NCBI GenBank assembly: GCA_035235625.1
Contig: CP141141.1
Span: 11,777,968-11,841,967, forward strand
DNA length: 64,000 nucleotides
From: Saururus chinensis
Lineage: Eukaryota > Streptophyta > Magnoliopsida > Piperales > Saururaceae
Reading direction: 5' to 3'
The notes below the pieces were generated by a model. The model did not search any database, was not told the origin of the DNA, and was given only the letters and a program-made list of their open reading frames with translations. Numbering within the stretch: the stretch's first letter is position 1; each line of letters begins with the position of its first letter. The position numbers and the translations under genes were made by a program. Positions 1 to 12,190 of the stretch are shown here, piece by piece.

Positions 1-1822
1 TTTGAGTACTTGTGTGGCATAATTGTACCGCAAAACTTACTTAATTCAAACTTGAATTATAATAAAGCTAATGATAGCATTGTGAGTTTGAGACCTGAGG
101 GTTCGACAGATTTAAGTTCTGTGTTTGAGCTAGCTGATAATAAGTTGGCTGAGCATTTCTCATGTCTTGCTATGATGTTTATCTTGTAGGATGTTGTCTG
201 TGTGCTATATAGAACATTAGATGTCTGATGCTCTGTTGAGAGTGATATATGTTTTCGATTTAGTCTATGTATTGTATGAAGCCCAGACGTCGGATGCTTT
301 GTTAAGAGCGAAGTATATTTTCGATTTGGTCTGTATGCTGTATTAAGCCCAGATGTTTGATGCACTATTGAGAACATTGTATAATTCCGCCCAAGAGTGA
401 CAATGTATGTTTCAGCCCAAGAGTGACACTGGCACTATAAGACCCATTATGGTGAGCGATTATATGGTACTATAAGACCCATTATGGTGGGCAACTATAT
501 GACCCCTTATGTGTGGGTATTTATGTTTGCGCACTCAGGTAAGTAGTATCATGTACTTACTCTTACCTGTTTGATCCAGTGCCCCATGAGCATTTGTGTG
601 CCTTACCTTCGAAAAAGTCCATGGCATCTAGTCACTACCTGAAGGTTAAGGTGATGCCCTAGTAACATTCTTTTCCATTTGACGTTGAAGCTTATTAGTT
701 GTAATGAGCTTCAGTGGTCGATAGTATGAGTACGACTGTAAGAGTATGTGTATGAGTACGACTGTAAGAGTATGTGTATGAGTACGACTGTAAGAGTATG
801 AGTATGAGTAAGACTGTAAGTGTATGAGCACGACTATAAGAGTATGAGTATGTGTATGACTGTAAGAGTATGAGCATGATTATCAGAGTATGAGTATGCG
901 CATAATTGTAAGCGTATGTTCTGAGTAAGATAGTAAGTGTATGATTTTGAGTAAGACTGTACGAATAAGGTTGTACAAGTAAGATTATACGAGTAAGGTC
1001 ATACAAGTATGTGTAAGTTATATGAGTAAGCATATGATTGCACGAGTAAGGTCGTACAAGTATGTGTATGTTGTATGAGTAAGTGTACAATGGTACGAGT
1101 AAGTTTGTAAGACCCCGAATAAGGGTGTTTGTGTAAGTTTGATGCGATTATTTGTTTGACATACTTGTATGCATATGAGCATGATTATGATATGCCTGTT
1201 TGTTCATGCTTGAGTTGCATGAACGCATCTATGTATGGATTTACAAAATTTGCTATTTAGAACTCCACTACTTAGTATTTTCCTACTGAGTATGAAAATA
1301 CTCATTACTTTACTTTTTAGCCCCGTTGTTTGGGAGGCTTTTGCAGGTTTGTGTTGAAGAGCTCCTGGAGATGGATGCTCATTTCCATGGTGTATTGATT
1401 CCCTTGAACTCAAGTATACACTTGACTCATTGTGAGTATTATTTGTACCACGATCCGATGTATTGGGTGAGATGAGAATTAAGATGTTTATATATTCTAG
1501 ACTTTAGTTTAGATTAGACTGTGGACTGTTATGGGACTTACACTCAGGGACGTTTGGGAGAGATTTGTATTTAAATTCTATGATCATAGCAATTTATTTG
1601 TACAGTTGTTTTCGAGTAGCGCCTGAGGATGTTTGGTTTGGCTGTATGATGTTTGATCGAATGAGTAAAAATTTGTATGGGAAAATAGATGTGTTATGTT
1701 TTAAATTATAAAACTGTTTTCAGAGGTTTTGTATTCGTCATTTTTCTTGATTTATAGCATTTATATTGCAAAAATTTTCTGTGAATTTTGAGAAAAATGT
1801 ATAAAAAATCTCAAGCGTTACA
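1..1822 (-). mobile_element. Family A giant LTR-like element, partial copy running off the window
   Basis: The sequence matches the right-hand part of the complete family A copy at 48068-52605 in the same order: the block with GCTAATGATAGCATTGTGAG, the 'GCCCAAGAGTG' tracts, the GAGTA/TGTAAGAGTAT minisatellite, the CCTACTGAGTATGAAAATACTC block, and the terminus AGCGTTACA at 1814-1822. The left part lies outside the window, so its target-site duplication cannot be checked; the five bases after the end are TCATC. The orientation is inferred: family A ends with the complement of TGTAACGCCC, the usual start of plant LTRs, so its sense strand here is probably minus. No coding region is recognisable; the small ORFs in it come from repeats. 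Confidence 0.8.
720..1110. repeat. Family A minisatellite (GAGTA.GACTGTAAGAGTAT type)
   Basis: Imperfect tandem repeats built on GAGTACGACTGTAAGAGTATGTGTAT grade into GAGTAAGGTCGTACAAGTATGTGTAAG. Equivalent arrays lie at about 38110-38376 and 51390-51850, and reverse-complemented at about 16850-16990, so the array is part of family A. It makes long Tyr/Ser/Thr/Leu-rich reading frames that are not genes. Confidence 0.8.
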
Positions 1823-2360
1823 TCATCAAAGGCGGGTATGGGACCAAGAAGAATAGATAGTAAATCATGAGGGTTTGCTCTATGTGAATTTTTGGCCGAT
1901 TTTAATATGTCAAACCTACTTATCAAGGCTGGTCAAAATTTTAATCCTAAGTGAATGACCCAAAATTGATAAGGTTAAATATTAGAATTCCACAAAATTT
2001 AGTTGACCCACATCATCAAAACAAATCTTTGAATCCTAATTAGTCTCACTACTTTTTGTGACTTATATGAAACCAAATTAAAAAAATATAATCTCAATTA
2101 TTAATTTGAAGGTGAAAATAAATGATGTGATGAAAGGGGATCATACATCTAAATGGCCCAAATTTTACATACCCCTATAATTTATGGTACTTATTCAATT
2201 TACTTGGGTCCCGTTCTCTATAAATATTGGAAATACCCACATCTAGAAAATAAATCCCACAAAAGTTTGTGTGAGGTTGATTTTATGTTAATTTTTCTCT
2301 CTCACTATATATATAATATGAGTAAAATAGAAATTAAGGGCAAAAGATATAAATAAAATA
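1823..2360. other. AT-rich intergenic stretch, nothing recognised
   Basis: Sequence between the end of family A and the Stowaway-like repeat. The reading frames are short, with no protein similarity I recognise and no clear structural motif. Confidence 0.5.
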
Positions 2361-2690
2361 GTATGGAAATAAAATTAATTGTCACCCAATATACTTTATA
2401 CTGTTTCTATCTTAAATTTATATCTCTCTCAAAAAAAGTTTGGTCTAAATTAATAGCTTCATTTAAGTGGTTGAGTATGGAAATAAAATTAATTGTCATC
2501 CAATATACTTTATACTCTTTCAATCTTAAATTTATATCTCTGGTCTAAATTAATAGCTTCATTTAAGTGGTTGAGTGCTACAAAAAAGTGTCATAAGCAT
2601 TTTTTTCTTAAACGCAGGTCTCACTATTTAATAAAATATATTATTTTTAAATATAATTATTAATATAAAACTGATGAAGTATAATAATAT
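2361..2690. repeat. Stowaway-like repeat remnant with internal tandem duplication
   Basis: Two consecutive copies, about 2361-2474 and 2475-2573, share 'AGTATGGAAATAAAATTAAT', 'CCAATATACTTTATACT' and 'GGTCTAAATTAATAGCTTC'. The second copy lacks about 15 bases (CTCAAAAAAAGTTT region). The part after the duplication (CATAAGC...TTTCTTAAACGCAGGT...CTATTTAATAAAA) matches the interior of the Stowaway MITEs at 13369-13568 and 56661-56857. Clean terminal repeats are not visible, so this is a degraded member. Confidence 0.6.
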
Positions 2691-2960
2691 GATATGATAC
2701 AATCCACTCACATTTTTTTATAATGAAGTTCCCTTTTAGACGAAATTGACGTCTAGTCCTAAGAGCAGGCTTTATATGATACTAGTAAGAAACTTGTGAA
2801 ATTAATTTAAAGGTCATGTGATATTATTTTTTAGATAAAATTACCCTTCTTCCAGCTTCTTCTACCTTCTAGTTTCTTTCATTTTCTCCTTCTTCCTTCC
2901 ACCTTTGTCCAGATCCTTAATCCCTTTTTTTCTTCTTATGCTTCTCTTTCTTTCAGCAAA

Positions 2961-3470
2961 GATCTCATCTTCTCATCCCTCTTCCTTGCCATCCTTAGCT
3001 ACCTCCTCCTCGCCCTTGGGGGCCACCTCCTCAATAGCCATCGAGCCAACCTCCCCCTAGGACCTAAACCTTAGCTCGTCTCCGGCCCAACCTCCTTCAT
3101 CTTGGCCCATCTCTAGTCCAACCTCCCCCACCTTGGCCCCACCTCCCACTAGAACCTAGCTGCACTCACCTGCACCTACGGCCTTCTCCTCAGCCTTAGC
3201 CTCGGCTCCATCCTCGTTATGGTTGCTGCTTCCTCTCACACTATCTCGGTCTTCCTTAAGACTCACAATGTTAACTTCTCCTCTTGGTCGGTGTCTTCAA
3301 CATAGGTGACTTCATCCTGGTCCTCAACTGGCTCGGCCTCTAGGGCATTGCCAAAAAGATGAAGTGCCTTCACTGTCGCTTTGACTCCTTCCTCTCTCGC
3401 ATTCTCAATGACCACCATGGTTCCTCCGGCCTCCACCACAAGCGCTACCAGGACATCCTAAAAATACTCT
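2961..3470 (+). pseudogene. Cytochrome P450 pseudogene, flavonoid 3'-hydroxylase (CYP75B)-like N-terminal part
   Basis: One frame from 2961 reads a hydrophobic anchor (FLAILSYLLLALGG), a proline-rich hinge (LPLGPKP), then NLPHLGP, NLAAL, TYGLLLSLSLGSILVMVAAS and FLKTHNVNFSS. This is the order of a plant microsomal P450 N-terminus and closest, as I recall the families, to flavonoid 3'-hydroxylases. Stop codons interrupt it after GPKP, after ILAHL and after GPTSH. At about 3290 the frame changes and the sequence jumps to VFNIGDF, NWLGL, a stop, then KKMKCLHCRFDSFLSRIL; the peptide between (normally over 100 residues) is missing. The heme-binding C-terminal half is absent. It cannot encode an enzyme. 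It lies about 1 kb upstream of the zinc-finger gene's leader, in the same direction. Confidence 0.8.
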
Positions 3471-3999
3471 CTTTGTATACAACAGAGTGAGTAAATCTCC
3501 ATGGAAAGCTATGAAGATGTCCGACTCTAGCACCTCCAGCAAGCTACATTGCAGCAACTATACAAAGGAAGAAGACTATAAAGGCAAGGTGAGGTGAATG
3601 GAGAGGGAGAGGAGAGTGGGGGAGCGAGGCGTGATAAAGATGAGAAGAGGTTGGGCGATAAGATCAAAAGGTGGAGGTGGTTGATGATAAAAACTGAGGT
3701 GAAGAAATTATTGAGTGGGCAGCGATGGGGAGGCGAGGCGGCGAACATAGATGAAAATGAGGACAACATAATGAGAATAAAAAAAAAAAAAGACACTGGC
3801 TGGGGTACTTTTGTTTAAATATAAATTTTAAAATTAATAAAAAAATTTGTAGTTAACGTCCGCGACCCCTTGTTTTTATAACTATGGTCCCGTTAAAAAG
3901 ACTCTTTATATTCCTGCGTACAAATTTTCTTAATTATAATTATAATTATAATAAATCCTTGTGCCATTGGACAGTGGAAAAGAAGGAACAACACTGAAA
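3471..3999. other. Intergenic, purine-rich then AT-rich; probable upstream region of the zinc-finger gene
   Basis: About 3560-3800 is a purine-rich tract (GGAGAGGGAGAGGAGAG type) ending in an A run; 3800-3960 is AT-rich with ATTATAATTATAATTATAAT. No gene is recognisable, and the ORFs on both strands come from base-composition skew. A promoter for the downstream gene is expected here, but I cannot pick a TATA box with confidence. Confidence 0.4.
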
Positions 4000-4272
4000 A
4001 AGCGTTCTCCGACCTTTTGAAAAACAGTCTCTCTCATACATGAAGCTCACGCACGGCCGCCCCCCCAAGGGTTGCCATACGAACTCGCTCTCCCTCTTCC
4101 TCAAATCTCCTCTTGCCGCCTCCGCCTCTCTCCCTTCTACCTAAATCACTCGCCGCCCGCTGCAGGGTACACTTCTCTCTCTCCTCTCTCTCTTTCTCAC
4201 GGGAGCTGATGCTCAGCTTTCAGGACAACGGATCGGGGCAGGGGAAGGCCCTTGATCGGGATCAGGCCGTGT
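4000..4272 (+). promoter_or_regulatory. Probable transcription start region and 5' leader exon of the zinc-finger gene
   Basis: The base composition changes abruptly to GC- and CT-rich sequence (CGCACGGCCGCCCCCC, then CTCTCTCTC runs), typical of a plant 5' UTR. No long reading frame fits. The leader probably ends at a donor near 4164-4272 (candidates are CAGG|GTACAC near 4164 and GCC|GTGTAA near 4268) and joins the translation-start exon after the acceptor TTTTCAAACAG at 7227. This is inferred from composition; transcript data would settle it. Confidence 0.45.
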
Positions 4273-7226
4273 AATTCTTTTGCTCTATATTTTTTGAAAC
4301 TTATTGCTCTTTAATTGTTTGAAGAAATCATTTGGATGTAGCAGAGATCGATCCATTTCTTGTGCAGTTGTTGCGTTTGAGTCGATTATGAAATAGGGAA
4401 TCGACCGTTTCTTCTTCTTCTTCTTAACATTTTGGATGATTTTTTCAGGTGGGTATTTAGTTTGGCACCTTTAATGTGATTTTTTGGTGTGCCTGAATTG
4501 GTTTATGATTGTACTTTTAATCTATGACGAAGTTGCTCTATGGGATTATCTTATATGTTTTGTATTATGCATCATCATACGAGTCTTATTCTGTGTTGTT
4601 TGTTTTAGATACTGGCTTAGTACAAGTTACTTGTGCGAGAGTACGTGTTCCACGCCTTGACAATTTCCTTTTTATTTATTTCGAAGAACAATGGTATGGT
4701 ATCTTGGTGACTTGTGAGCTCTGTGATTAAATCATTTCAGAACTGTGTTTCTATAAATATGGAATTATCCATGCAAATAACATTGTATTATACATAAAGG
4801 TGTTTGATCTGGATTTGTGAATATAATTTAAAACTGATCTCTTGGCATCAAATTTATTCGACTGTGACCATGGAAACGAGTGTGTCCAAGAGTTGAAAAT
4901 ATATATCAATTTTCTACTTTCAAATCCTTACATAGACCGCTTATGGTGTTATGATTCTCCATAGGTAGGACTTGGGGTACAACTCTGATGTCAACCACTG
5001 TAACAACTTGTATGGTGTCTGTTTCAATGATTTCTGCTTTTGAAATTTGCTACAAATATTGTAGGTTATCGGAGAGTTTGTGTAACTGTTTTTTTAATCA
5101 CTTTTTTTTGTTTCAACGCTCTCTTAGGAAAATGTGTTGGTATATATATTTTTTTTTGGATTCTTCCATTCAAGATTAATCATTTACATGGTTAGACGAT
5201 GCTTATTTTCTTTTCTTTTTTATTTCTTTTTTTTCTTAGTAAAAGGATTTCGAAGAAGGCTTTTGGTATTTCCTAGGGAGTAATTTGATCCTTCTTAGCA
5301 ACGGTAATAGTTATCAAGGTTTCCTCTTTAATCTCCATTTTCAAACAAAGCTTGATCATGTATATCGCATGCCCACTTTGTCCTTGCGTGGTCCTCCCAG
5401 TATCAAAAAGTATTCTTTAAATTTGGTTTTCTAATTTTACCCATTCTTTATGATAATCCAAGTCTAACTAGTGGAGGGAAAGGACAGCTTACTATGTTCG
5501 CTTCCAACTTGCATAGGTTTCTGAGTTTTGACTGGTAGAGAGCTAGTACCCAGCATTGACCAGAAGTATTTTTTCTTCTAACAATGGGTTCTTCTAAGTT
5601 TTGTCACCTTTGAATCCTCATCATTAGTTAGGCCCGATTTAGCTAATTCTTCTCAGAGCATAGCTTCAAAGAAGCAGTAATTTCTTAGACGTCAGGAAAT
5701 TTGTGTATCTACTGGCTCTGCTGGTTGCTGTCTCACCTGATGAATAGAAAAATTTCATTGTCCAAAGTCTGAGTGAAGGTCGTGGTCTAGGATGAAAACC
5801 CAATAAAGAAAAGGAAAAGAGATTTTTGTTTCTGCGGTATAACTGCGTGTGTTATTTGCCTATTACTAAAACGGTAAAAAATTATCATGTAGTTATTATA
5901 AAAATTGACTAACATTAAATAATAGATTTTTTCTTACAAATCTAAAAGTTGTATTACATGAGGTTAATGGTGGCACTGGAGAAGATGGGGCAGATGTGGG
6001 TGTGGAGGTGGTCTACCTTGGAGGATGCCTTGCCAAGCCTGTAGGGTTGCGGATGTGGCGGAGAATACATTGTGTGATATTGTTACAATGTGAAGCCACA
6101 ACCACCATACTGCTTCCCTACCAGCTACCAAGTGATGGAAAAGCAAGTTGGTGGATGGGCTACCTGTAACAAATCTCGGACAATAGGGTAGTGGTTAAAG
6201 AGGACAACATGTACCTACCTGAGGGCAGTATTTTAAAGAAGTGAGATGAGGTTCATGGGATTCCACTCCCAAAAGGTGAGGTGTAAGCCTCATGTGAATG
6301 AACACTTAATAATGTTACCATATTCACACAGTTGATGTTAAATGCCAAGAATGATGATTCTCCAAGAAATGTAAGTTTTTTTATACATGGCAATTACTCA
6401 TTGCACAAATGAAAAATTCTCAAAGAATTACAATTCTCAGAATTGCAGTTCTGCTGTCACCCAGATACTCATATATTGCCTACGTGGAGGGGAAATGATG
6501 AGAAGACTGCTTATAAAGGGAACCCTGTGTACAAACCTTGATGGATGGGGTCTCCCTTGATTATTAGGGGCTTGTGGGTTAGGGTAGTTACCCTAAGTCC
6601 TTGCCAACCATAATTAAATTTGGAAAGAAGTGAAGATTTTTATAAAAGAATTGAAAAAATGAAAAACAAGTTTACCGCCTAGTTGAGGCACGCCTCAAGC
6701 ATGACTTCATAGCCTTGAGTGTATTAGGTACACACCTCAAGGGCTTGGTGCCTGGGCTCATTGCATCGTAGGAAATTTTTGAATGCCTTTTTCTTGGGGA
6801 TGGTCACTCCTGGGAAATGCTTTTTAAAACATTGCATGAAAAGTTCCTCTTCTGTTCCATGATCCAATCCTTTGGTCGCAGATCCATTGTGTATTCTCCA
6901 GCTTCTATGGTCTTGTGGGCAAAGTACTTTTGTTTAATTTAATCTGCGTAAAAGTTCTAAGTGGTTTTGTTGTTGTCATCAAGGCTAGTTGTTACCATCC
7001 TTGGGAAGGATCAACCATTATGTAAGAAGTATCATGTGTCTTGAATGAATGTTGATTGAGCTTTGAGTAGAGGAATTTACGCGTAGACGATTTTTTGATG
7101 CTTTAAATGCTAAAGGTGTCAATATATATGAACAAACTCATTCTTTATCTTGTTGACATGAGTATTTTGCTTACTTTTTACTGTTGTGTTTCATGCAATT
7201 ACATTATAATAATGTATTTTCAAACA
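4273..7226 (+). other. Long 5' UTR intron of the zinc-finger gene
   Basis: About 3 kb without a convincing coding region, T-rich as expected for a plant intron, ending in a good acceptor at 7227. It contains two low-level repeat-like blocks: about 6170-6310, and about 6670-6760 (around 'GAGGCACGCCTCAAGC' and 'ACACACCTCAAGGGCTTGG'). Neither has clear borders. Short ORFs at 4524-4730 and 4988-5179 have no family resemblance and look accidental. Confidence 0.45.
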
Positions 7227-7266
7227 GGAGTTATATAGTGTTCTCAGTGTGATGTGATCTTCTTAG

Positions 7267-10200
7267 ATGCCATCGCCAAATTTAAGGTGCTCTGCTGTTT
7301 CTGATGTAATGGACTTAGAGCAGAAGGAAGGACATGCCTCACTTGATACTTTCATTAGACAAGCTGTTGGGAAGGAACCTCTGTTCTCTTTTTCACAAAC
7401 TGGTGAAAGTCCTATCCAGTGGATCCAGTTACTGCATGCCTTAGATCAGCAAGGAAATGGCAAGCTTTCTAAAGGTCCAAAAGTTGAAAATGTATTGGAA
7501 GGGAAGGACAGGAGCAAATTGGAACTATGCAATGGTGCCGCTTCAGTCACATCGAAAATGAATGGTATCAAGGAGCAAGTTTCCTCTGTAAAAGGTAATG
7601 GAGCCACTGTAAAGGGAATAAAGGCCCCCCCAGACCACTTGCAAACACTCAAAATTCCTGAAGCAGTTGTGGCTTTTGCTCAAGCTGCTGCAAAGGCCAA
7701 CGGTGAGCCTGAAAAATGTATGTCAAGTGTCATAAAGCAGGTATTTCTGGCATTAGTGACCATAGGTTTTGATGATTGAAGTGAAGGCACTAATATTGAA
7801 CACAATTTTTTATTTTTGAAATTGTTATAATAGATCTTCCTGGATGGCCTTTGTTGTTCCCTCCAAAGCCACAGTTGCAGAAGTGTGACAAGTGTTTGAG
7901 AGAATTTTGTTCTCCTATTAACTATCGCCGGCATGTGCGTGTTCATCGACGGTTGTTAAACATTGATAAGGTATACAGTTATTGCCTTTTATTTTTACAT
8001 TATTTTCTTGGCATTAAAAGTTTACATGGAACAATTTAATGGCTTTTTTACGGGAAGTAAAATGTTCTTTACGGTATACACATATGTTGCATGAGAAAAA
8101 AAAAATCTTCAGGTGATAGATTTCTTCTCTCCATCCCTGTGTGTACATGAAGCTTTCTACAATCTCATCATTCTTTTTCCTTGAAGACTTATTTGTCTTA
8201 TTTGTCAATGTTTTATTTGATATTTGTATTGTAGTATATTACCAGTTTGAGTTTGTGATCCATGGTTGGTATTTTGTAGGACTCTCGCAAGAAGAGGGAG
8301 TGTTTGGGTGCTTTCTGGGATAAGGTATATTTTCTCAAGCTTCCTTTCTCATGTTTTAAGCTAGGATAAAGCTCATTAAATTGGGTTGTTTCAGCTTTCT
8401 GCAGATGAGGCAAAGGAACTTGTATCATTTAAGAATGTGACACTTGAGGTGACACCCTGATTGAATGTTATTTTTCCATCTTTTATGGTCTTCCCTATTT
8501 TTATTGTGCAGGGAATGAAATAGTAATATGATCTTTTGATTTGCTGACAATATACTAATTTTTAAACATTGTGATTTAGGATGTTACTGGACCCTCAATT
8601 TTACGGGCATTATCATCACTAGTTCGAAAACTGGGCTTTTCTTCTTTGCCTCAAACTTACATAAAAGCTGGTGCAGAACTCTTGGTAGGACTTCCATTTT
8701 TACTTTTGGAATTTCGAACTGTACACATAATGGGGCTTCACCTGTGTGCTGATTTACTCCTGCTTTATGTAGGATGTTGTTCAAGCTAGGCCTACTAGGA
8801 TTCCCATATCATCCCATGAATTGTTTGCAATACTTGATGATGCCAGTGAGAAGACCTTTTTGTGTGCCGGCACAGCTGTATCTATGCAAAAATTTGTATT
8901 TGATGGTGAAGCTGGGAAAATTGCTCTTGAAATGAGGAACTTGGTTGCCTGTACTAGCTTCCTTATTGAGCAGAAATTGGTGAATATCTTCTTGAACTCT
9001 AAAATTTTGAATCACATGAGGTGTTCTGTTTTTTTTTTGGGGTTACATTTTCTTGTTGTATTCTTCTTTTTAGGTTGTTTCCTTTTTTTTCTTTTTTCGA
9101 GGGGAAAGGGATCAGGGTCCAGTCCTGTTCGGCTCTGGCTCCCTGGCCGCAGAACCATGATCTGATGGTCAGGGAATTACAGCTCTGTCTAGGCATCCTC
9201 ATTTTATATTGTAGCACTGTGAAAGATCCATTGCAATGATATAAATTGGAAAATACAAATCCTCTTTAAAACTTTCCTCATGTTGGTTCTCCCTGCAGAT
9301 TAAAGCATGGGTTGATGATAAAGATGCTGAAGCACTTAGATGCCACAAGATGCTTGTTGAGGAGGAAGCAGCAGCCCAGAGAAGGTTATCTTATTTTGTA
9401 GTTTTAATATTAAGCTAAATAAAACTGGTAACATATTAAAGAAATTATTAGAAGGGACTCTTTTATATGCATGGTTGGCCATCTCAGTTTCGGTCCCACC
9501 AGAATTGGCCAAAAATAAGAGATCTTGGAGAATGAATTGGATGCTGCTCCACTCCCTCTTCTTTTTTTGTTTGAGGAAATGCTAATTTCACATGTAATTT
9601 TTTTTAATAACAATTTTCTCATGTAAAATTGATCTGTATGCAGTACATATATCAAGTTTGTTTGTTGGTAAAATTACCGATATGTATTTGTATATGTATA
9701 TATGCACAATCCATAATTTTTATACACAATCTATAAGTTAATAATAAATTATAAAAAGGAAAATAGGTGTGAATCTTGGCTGAGATTCTCTCCTTGAGAT
9801 TTTAGCTGGCTACCTTGGTTAAATGAGATCTTGCTGAAACTGCATTCCCTAGTTGTATGCTTTTAATATGTTATGAACATGTAAGTTTCGTAGCACAATA
9901 TTGACACAAAATCTGTCTCGTGGATCTGAAGCAAGTTGGAAGAGAATGTACAGTGATGATGATGTTGTTAAGTTTAAGATGGTCATTGGTCTCATATGGT
10001 TTCTATAATTTTAGTTATTATAGCTGAAAATTCTTCAGTATATTTTTTACTTAATGCACCTCAAATGTGTTAATTGATATCTTCTTGTTGCTCTGAAAGC
10101 TGCTAACTTTTGCCTGTCTTAGGTGTATTGCCCAAACTCATCAAGTTTTACTATTTGCCTTTGGTACAGGCAAGCAGAGTTGCAGGAGCGGAAGAGGTTG

Positions 10201-11870
10201 AAAAAACTCAGGCAAAAAGAACACAAAGCAAAGGAGCAGTCGAGCATACCACAAACAGTGGCAGAGTGCAGAGAGAGTTCTCCTGACACTGTGGTGAACA
10301 TGTCTTTTTCCATTATAACATCCAGCCAGGAAGCTGTCTCTGATACAGACTCCAACTCCCGAGAAGCATTAGATGATAATCAAGCATATTTAGGCTCTGT
10401 CCAGTCAGCTGTACGACTTGATTCTGGGCACCAGCTTGGAACCAATGAACATGAGCAGATGAAATATGCAGATACTGGGGGTGACTCCAAAGTTTGGAAG
10501 CAAGTGGAAAGTGGTGTAAGGCATTTAACAGGGCCTCGGAGATTGGCTCGGAAATCTTCAAGAAGTAGTGGACCATATCAGATCCATTTTGCTCAGATTC
10601 CAGTTTTCAAATCTTCAATGGTAAAGAAAAGGCCAGGCTCATTAAATGGTACACACAAGGTGTGGACCAGGAAGTCTAAGCTTGAAGCTGTAGGCAGAGA
10701 CTCAGAGCTAAGTGCACATGAGGGGTTTAGATCCCATGTAAATCAAAATGATAAATGTGAGGTTTTGATTGGCTCTATTTCGGTTGCACTTGAAGAATGC
10801 AGTGCCGTTGATCATATATCTGTGAGGCAAAAGAGCAGCAAAGAGAAATTTACAGTGCCAGATAGCAGTGTTCAGCATGTTAATATTCTGTCAAGCAGAA
10901 AACTTTGGAGGCCAGTTGGGCGATATGATCTTGGAGCTCCTGTCATGGCTCAGGAAAATATGTTAGAGTCTGAAGTAGATTTCTTATCTGTGAAGGACAC
11001 TGTTCCAGGGGTGGATGTTGCAAGCGCAGCTATTTTTAAGCCATTTTCAAGGCATGCTGCAGAAGTTTTTCTTCTTCAGAGTAAGAAACTCTTTCTCTTT
11101 GTGTCTTTGATGCTATGAGGATGCTTTAGGTACTTTCTTGTTACTATTGATTCGGCAGTTGGACATAATCTTGGTTGCACACTTGGGTGTGTTCATGTCT
11201 TGCTCATGTATATGTTTATATGTTGGAGGAATATTGTTGCTTCATGAAAACATGTTTTCTGCTAGCAGTTTAGAGTTCTTTTACTTGGGACGTTGCCTGT
11301 AATCCATTGGCTGTACAATAGTTATATGAGAAGCTGCCTCACTATTTTTGCACGCTTCTACGATTTCCATCTTTGTTATATCCGTTCATGTGTCTTTGCT
11401 TCAGATGAAAGCAATGGTTGGCTGCTAAAGTTACAGTAGTCCAGTTTCTTAAAAGGTCATCTGTAATCATTTGCCTGTGCCAAATTTGCTACAAAATGTT
11501 CAATTACCATTTCTACTTGTTGCGTTTCTCATTAGAGAATATGTTATTGAAGGTTTTTCTTTATATATTTTATCTTGCAGGATGGAAGGTGGCTATTGCA
11601 GGAGAACATGTCAAGTTAGTTCTACCCTTAGGTAATGAGCAGCAGGATTGCCATGATAGTGGAATGCTTGTTGTGAAAGATGAACCATTATTAACAAGTA
11701 TTGGTCGTAGCCAATGTAGTCCTCGTGGAAATGCTGATAACCAGATGTCCAAATCAAAAGCAACTGAAATGGCAGGGACCATGGAAAGTTTAAACAGATC
11801 AAAATTCCAAACGAAGGGTGAAAGAGGTAACAGGTTAAAGTATATACCAAAGCAGAGAAATATTGACTGA
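7267..11870 (+). CDS. Plant single C2H2 zinc-finger protein, nine coding exons, 756 residues
   Basis: Coding exons read from the sequence: 7267-7702, 7834-7970, 8280-8324, 8395-8448, 8580-8684, 8773-8979, 9299-9384, 10170-11080, 11581-11870. All introns are GT-AG and the phases close to one 2271-nt frame ending TGA. The finger is CDKCLREFCSPINYRRHVRVH, a CX2CX12HX3H C2H2 finger (Cys163, Cys166, His179, His183), preceded by GWPLLFPPKPQLQK. After a helical middle region comes a charged segment at about 352-380 (QAELQERKRLKKLRQKE, likely coiled coil). The large exon is Ser/Lys-rich and probably disordered. Near the end, residues 662-675 read WKVAIAGEHVKLVL. I recognise this as a conserved plant-only family of nuclear-type finger proteins with no role I can name; DNA or RNA binding is inferred. 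The ATG at 7267 is the first in this frame after the acceptor at 7227. The exon 8/9 junction is supported because it rebuilds LLQR|WK in frame. Confidence 0.88.
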
Positions 11871-12190
11871 ATGTGGAAGATTGAGATAGGAAGAGGAAAT
11901 TTTTTTGGTCCAGTGGGTACACATGCGTGTTGCAGTATTGGTTCCTATACATGATTTTCATAGCAGAGGTTCCAGTTTTTTAGCGAAGGCCTTCTGTTTT
12001 ATGTATGGATACATAAAATATAGAAAAGGAGAGGCGTGAAGAAGCATTTGCTGCCTTTTCTGTTATCTTGGAACAGTTGAGCGATGCTTGATTAATGTCG
12101 TCTGTGGTTTTGCTCCATTGAATTTTTTAATAAAATTATTTGCTTATATTTATTGGTAGCATAGTTGCGTTGCCAGATAAATAAAAACAT
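11871..12190 (+). terminator. 3' UTR and polyadenylation signals of the zinc-finger gene
   Basis: Canonical AATAAA hexamers lie at 12129-12134 and 12180-12185, 260-315 bases after the stop codon, in T-rich sequence. This gives a 3' UTR of plausible length. The cleavage site is not determined. Confidence 0.6.

Noticed and set aside
695-1090. 131-codon minus-strand ORF rich in Tyr, Ser, Thr, Leu
   Set aside because: Product of the family A minisatellite; equivalent arrays in other copies have stops.
6170-6310. Possible tRNA-derived SINE (TAGTGGTTAAAG and GGTTCATGGGATTCC resemble pol III boxes A and B)
   Set aside because: Box spacing is too large, box B is poor, and no target duplication or tail was seen.
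7851-8039. Separate small zinc-finger ORF
   Set aside because: It is exon 2 of the larger gene read into its intron; splice sites and phases join it to the exons on both sides.
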